NCBI GenBank assembly: GCA_028023455.1
Contig: JAQFVV010012511.1
Location: forward strand, 1,734,165 to 1,798,164
Origin: Epiperipatus broadwayi
Lineage: Eukaryota; Onychophora; Udeonychophora; Euonychophora; Peripatidae
DNA length: 64,000 nucleotides
Direction of reading: 5' to 3'
Both the position numbers and the translations under genes were made by a program. The notes beneath the pieces were generated by a model. It saw only the letters and a list, made by a program, of their open reading frames with translations. It was not told where the DNA came from and searched no databases. Numbering within the stretch: position 1 is the first letter of the stretch; every line of letters starts with the position of its first letter. Below are positions 60,059-64,000 of the stretch, in pieces.

Positions 60059-60150
60059 GTTCATAAGAAGGTTGAGCACCAAACTTGTGAGCACCAGAAT
60101 TTTACCTGGGACCTCCAGTCAGATGCTCAACCAACTGCATCAAACCATGC
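60059..60150 (-). mobile_element. SINE-like unit, family S1 (third copy)
   Basis: The minus strand reads GCATGGTTTGATGCAGTTGG then TTGAGCATCTGACTGGAGGT: a tRNA-like D-arm (CAGTTGGTTGAGCATCTGAC), then GGTCCCAGGTAAAATTCTGG in the T-arm position and the tail GCTCAACCTTCTTATGAAC. It matches the 51.5 kb copy through head and tail. Confidence 0.6.
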
Positions 60151-60339
60151 ATAAATTATCTTCATAGGCGTGTAATATATTCATAATATGAAAAAAACAT
60201 TTGCATAAAATAATATTTGTTGTTAATTTGTGTGTGTATATGTGTACATCTGAGTACAACTAAATTGCATGCTCACACTTAATGATATACACTTGAACTT
60301 TCAAATTACAATTTAGCAATATTTCTAGAACAAATTGCT

Positions 60340-60690
60340 TCTTTGTTTAATATTTATATTATTTGCTTTGTTAAAAAAGATTTGTGAACATGTGGGTGTG
60401 CTGAAAAATAAAATGTGCAAGCATTTTTATTGTTATTTATTTATTAGTGATGAACACATTAATGCAGTTAAGAAATACTCATCATCAGCAGCACTATCTC
60501 TCCATGCTACAGATACAGGTCATTGTATTAATTTTTCTAATAGGAGAATACTATTCAGATGTGACTATCTCCAACAATGTCAGATAAAAGAAGCCATTGA
60601 GAGGCCAGATTGTATCAACAAAAGTAATGATACATGCACATTACCTTTTATTTGGATTTTTTTAAAAAAAAAAAACTCATTAATCTAAAT
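60340..60690 (+). pseudogene. PLE C-terminal endonuclease fragment
   Basis: The frame at 60335-60688 contains the C-terminal part of a different PLE lineage: KYSSSAALSLHATDTGHCIN then RILFRCDYLQQCQIKEAIER and TCTLPFIW. This is the S...H....GH.I.F...IL....Y..R..KEAIEI....LP..W signature of Penelope/Neptune-type GIY-YIG domains. The GIY and YIG halves are absent or unreadable upstream, and it ends in a poly-A-like run at 60664-60675. It is a 5' truncated relic. Confidence 0.7.
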
Positions 60691-60732
60691 AATTTCTCAC
60701 AATTATTTTTTTTATTTTCTATTAACAGTAAC

Positions 60733-61357
60733 GTTCATTATTCAAAGGCTAAATTTTCCATATAGTAGCACCACTCAGTGCAAGCCAGAGTAATTAATGA
60801 ATGCAAGCAGGTTTTGTGCATAAAATCCCCATCTAGTGCCTAATCCAATATCCCCAGAGTACTTTCTAGATTGTAGCTTTTATCAGTGAGGAATCATGGA
60901 TCTGAGAGCACTGCATCTAAATCTTAGGATCTAATGCAACCCTCCAGCAGCTGCTTTTTACCTTATTAGCTAAAATATAAAGCTTTGAGTCCAAAATGAA
61001 AACACAAAAAGTTTTCAATCCAAGCTTATTAGCTTGTACAGCTGTATATATTTGAACTCAGTTCAGCTTCCATACTTATTGGTGTCTTTAGTTCTTTAAT
61101 AACCAAAATCACCATAATCCTATTGGGCAGGATTGGCTCCTCACTGATGAAAGCCACAAGCTAGAAACTAGTCTGGGGATATTGGATGAGTAGGCACTAG
61201 ATGGGGATTTTATGCACAAACCTTCTTGCATCCATTGATTATTCTGGTTTGTACTGAGTGGTGCTACTGCATGGAGAGTTTAACCTCTGTGTAAACAGCT
61301 TGCATAAGCATAAAGAATGGTGATCATGTGATGTTTAGTGGTTTAATGTTCATTATT
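60733..61357. mobile_element. Hammerhead-bearing foldback element, copy E4
   Basis: A 10-bp direct repeat GTTCATTATT (60733-60742 and 61348-61357) bounds the insertion. A long minus-strand unit (60743 to about 61134) joins directly to a plus-strand unit that starts inside stem I (61135). The right end GATCATGTGATGTTTAGTGG with TTTAAT matches copy E3. The minus-strand ribozyme region (60840-60905) is mutated in its core (CTGATAA), while the plus-strand one is intact. Confidence 0.8.
61138..61187 (+). ncRNA. Hammerhead motif with compensatory stem II change
   Basis: CTGATGA is at 61144-61150, stem II AGC-CACAA-GCT, GAAAC at 61164-61168, ACTAGT at 61167-61172 and cleavage is predicted after C61173. 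Stem II differs from the GGC/GCC of other copies at both sides of one pair (G-C to A-U), so pairing is kept. Proximal stem I (TCCTCA/TGGGGA) is intact. The distal ATCCAA strand is lost at the unit junction. Confidence 0.7.
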
Positions 61358-63086
61358 ATAATATTTGTTACCCAGTTGATGACCAGTGTAACCTGGTCAA
61401 AATGGTGTTTCGCATATATTTTCAATAAATTACACATGGATGTACCCTAATTTTATATATATATATATATTGCTCACCCAATCAAAGAAGGTTTTTCTCA
61501 AAATACATGCATAATGTTAGAGAATGGAGTGAAATTTTAGTATTAGTGTAAGGTTTGCAATATGATGAAGTTGAAATGGGAAATGCTGATAGAAACAAAA
61601 CATTGGAAAATAATGTATATAGTCCCATTGATATATAGTACTATGTTTAGATTAATAAAAATATTAAATTGTTTCTAAGTGTATATTTAAAATCATAGAG
61701 GTTATGAATTGTGCATGTAATAAAATAATCAAATCTCAGCACTAGAAATAAAAAAGGTGAGTTGCAATTCATAATTCTTAAGCTATTAAATACAAACACT
61801 AACAAAGTGTTTGTGAGTGGCAACAGAGATAAAAGGGCAAAAAGTTGATCTACAAATCTAGGCAAAACAAATTGTCATGAGTGTCTGAAGATTAAAGAAA
61901 GAAACAGGAAAGTTTAGAGAGATTGTGGAATTGATGTACAAGATTACATTTTGGGCAGATAATAATAATAATAATAATCCAGATACATAATAATGTATAA
62001 TAAGTAATTTATTTATATAGCACTATATATTTTTTAAACTGGGAGAAAAAGCTGAGGATCACTACATATGGATCTAACATTCACCATGCAATATGTTACT
62101 ATGCAAATGGATTTCCAAGATTACCCATATTTATGCTATATTTACTGGAATTTTAACTTCTCTGAGAAATAACCAGTTTGGGAAAGAATTTATTATTGAT
62201 AAAAATTATTCTTAAATCACTCAAGAAGTAGCAAACATTATTTACAGTAAAACAATCTTTTCTACAATAAAAAAGAGAGAATAGTAATATTTATACAGTT
62301 AATTAAAATTAGTGGGGTTTTTTTTTGTTTGTTACAAAATATATAAACATGTTTATACAAATTAAAAGTTTTCTATAATGATAAGAACATTCTGAAGACC
62401 TGTTTTTTCTAGTTGTTATAATTCACAAATATTGGGCATTAGTTGGTTAGATTGCAGTTTTTGTAAGATTTTCTTTTGCTGGATTTCTTTATTCGATAAC
62501 AAAGTTACTACATTTAGGAATGCAATGAATTAATGCCATATTTGATATATAAACAGTTTGACAGTTTAATGCACAGGCAGAATGATGGACTCAAAAGCTA
62601 AAGAGCTTTGAATCAAAGTTCAATTACATCCAAAGGCTCAAATATTGTATTATCTTATGAGCACTGATTTATTCAATGTCTCTTCTCATTGTTTTAGTTT
62701 ATCATAATTTAATATTGAAATCATATTCTAAATTGATTTGCTGAGTTTTAATGAAAGTAATAACAGTTTTTAATATACTGTTAATTTTATGAATTATTAA
62801 AGAAAAATACATTAAAAATATTAAATGCATTCAAACAAGTAAAGAAATTGAAGTTCAAGTAATGGTATGCAATTTTATTTGATTTTATATAGAGCAAAGT
62901 TGATTGATTATTAATAAAAGAGATGTGAAATATTGTGGGTTTTGAGTTATGGATTGGGTGAGGAGTGGAAATGATAGATTAGAAGTTTGAATTTGCAATG
63001 TTGAAGTGTTGAAGAATCTAAGTGAGGAAAAAGAAGATTCCTTATTGAGAAAATTGTTAGATAGAAAAAAATTTGATTGACTTATG

Positions 63087-63090
<4 letters not shown>
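61358..63090. other. AT-rich DNA with a weak SINE-like unit
   Basis: At 62575-62650, GGCAGAATGATGGACTCAAA and AAGTTCAATTACATCC resemble decayed A and B boxes, like the unit at 36.9 kb. An (AAT)n run lies at 61960-61978. No coding signal was seen. Confidence 0.4.
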
Positions 63091-63146
<56 letters not shown>

Positions 63147-63279
63147 GGTAGGTAGGTAGGTAGATAGATAGATAGATAGATAGAGATAGATAGAGAGAGA
63201 GAGAGAGGGAGGGGGGGGGAGAGAGAGAGAGAGAGATAGGGAGGGAGGGAGAGGGAGAGGGAAGGAGAAGAGAGAAAAG
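63091..63279. repeat. Compound microsatellite (TA)n-(GGTA)n-(GATA)n-(GA)n
   Basis: About 52 bases of TA are followed by GGTA repeats, GATA repeats, GA repeats and a G-rich GGGA tract. The motifs pass into each other by single-base steps, as expected from slippage of a mutated array. The minus-strand open frame across it (63057-63341) is a by-product of the repeats. Confidence 0.9.
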
Positions 63280-64000
63280 GTATGATTTATAAATGTATTT
63301 GTAAAGTGTAAAAGAAATGAAAGGGTAACAAAGTTAACCATGGTATATAGGAAAAACGTAAATATGAATGTTTCTAGCTTAGTGAAAAGCTTGGGGAAGT
63401 TATGATATTAATGAGAAAGACTGTCTTTTTAATAATAATTAATAATGACGATATTGATAAATCTTAATAATCTATTTTTTTAATTTCAAAACTCTCCTGG
63501 ATAGTAGATTGAGAATTAAATAGAGATGAAAGGGATTTGTATTATCTAATCTTTACACATATGGATTTAACATTGCACACTATATATAATCCAACATAAC
63601 TGTATTTCTGAGAACAGCGATATTTGTACTATCATTTCTTATTGTGCTATAAAATTAAAATTTTAATTATCTTTACAAATGCATGCTTAAAATTGTTTTT
63701 ATTTATATTTATAAAATTTTTATTTTATGAAGCCAACTCTAAAAGATTTTTCATATGAGATTATCAAAGAGTAAAAAATATTCATGTTAATATATTATAT
63801 AATGAGCATGCCAATAGCTCTTAACAAGCTTTTCGAATGTATGTTTATATATATATATATAATGTTAGGATTAATGAGTTGTGGGATATTTAAATCGACA
63901 TGTGTTTCCGGTTGGTAATAGATGATTCCATTTTGAAAGTTGAGTTGAAAATGATTATGAATATAATCGAAAATATTTCTTTATGAGTTTTTATTGAGTT
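63280..64000. other. AT-rich DNA to the window edge
   Basis: There is a (TA)n tract at about 63846-63861. No gene or shared repeat was recognised. Confidence 0.4.

Noticed and set aside
63057-63341. Minus-strand open frame of 94 residues rich in S, L, P and Y
   Set aside because: It is the translation of a compound microsatellite; the open frame follows from the repeat periods.

Overview
The window looks like intergenic DNA from an invertebrate animal genome that is very rich in A+T (roughly a quarter G+C by eye, not computed). I find no host protein-coding gene, no rRNA and no convincing functional tRNA. What can be read is a graveyard of retroelements and short repeats. The presence of Penelope-like elements (PLEs) with GIY-YIG endonucleases, RTE-clade LINEs with an APE-type endonuclease, an LTR element and tRNA-derived SINEs points to a metazoan. 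I cannot fix the phylum from sequence alone.

Layout. 0-10 kb: a degenerate tandem repeat, a hammerhead-bearing foldback element (3.4-3.8 kb) and otherwise anonymous AT-rich DNA. 10.4-11.4 kb: a palindrome made of two head-to-head PLE endonuclease fragments. 12-22 kb: small inverted repeats, a foldback family, a degenerate direct-repeat array and SINE-like units. 22.7-24.3 kb: a concatemer of about 459-bp units in inverted tandem arrangement, carrying hammerhead ribozyme motifs, all inside one 14-bp target-site duplication (TSD). 24.7-25.8 kb: a decayed PLE. 28.7-30.5 kb: the best preserved PLE, with RT motif C YVDD and a GIY-YIG domain, flanked on its left by an inverted copy of its own 3' end. 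31.9-32.9 kb: a 1-kb palindrome. 34.5-35.1 kb: a PLE 3' fragment. 36.2-37.5 kb: more foldback and hammerhead elements. 39.5-40.1 kb: an unidentified protein-like relic. 41.2-44.5 kb: a nearly full-length but frameshifted RTE LINE. 44.75-48.7 kb: an older RTE 3' end split by an LTR element whose internal region is only 227 bp. 52.8-54.05 kb: another RTE relic on the minus strand. 54.15-56.3 kb: a second inverted concatemer, and a small inverted-repeat element inserted in a 332-bp tandem repeat. 57.4-58.9 kb: a minus-strand PLE. 60.3-61.4 kb: a PLE fragment and a fourth hammerhead element. 63.1-63.3 kb: a compound microsatellite.

Main result. A short non-coding repeat family (four insertions with 10-14 bp TSDs plus two relics) carries a hammerhead ribozyme core. 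It has CUGAUGA, a GGC/GCC stem II, GAAAC, a self-complementary ACUAGU that can form the stem III of a dimeric hammerhead, a GUC cleavage site, and a two-part stem I (ATCCAA pairs with TTGGAT). One copy has a compensatory base-pair change in stem II. Units occur as tandem and head-to-head inverted multimers integrated as single events. This resembles animal retrozymes or the terminal repeats of PLEs. The PLE copies in the window show the same head-to-head, 3'-end-outward geometry, so PLE reverse transcriptases are the natural candidate for mobilising the non-coding repeats.
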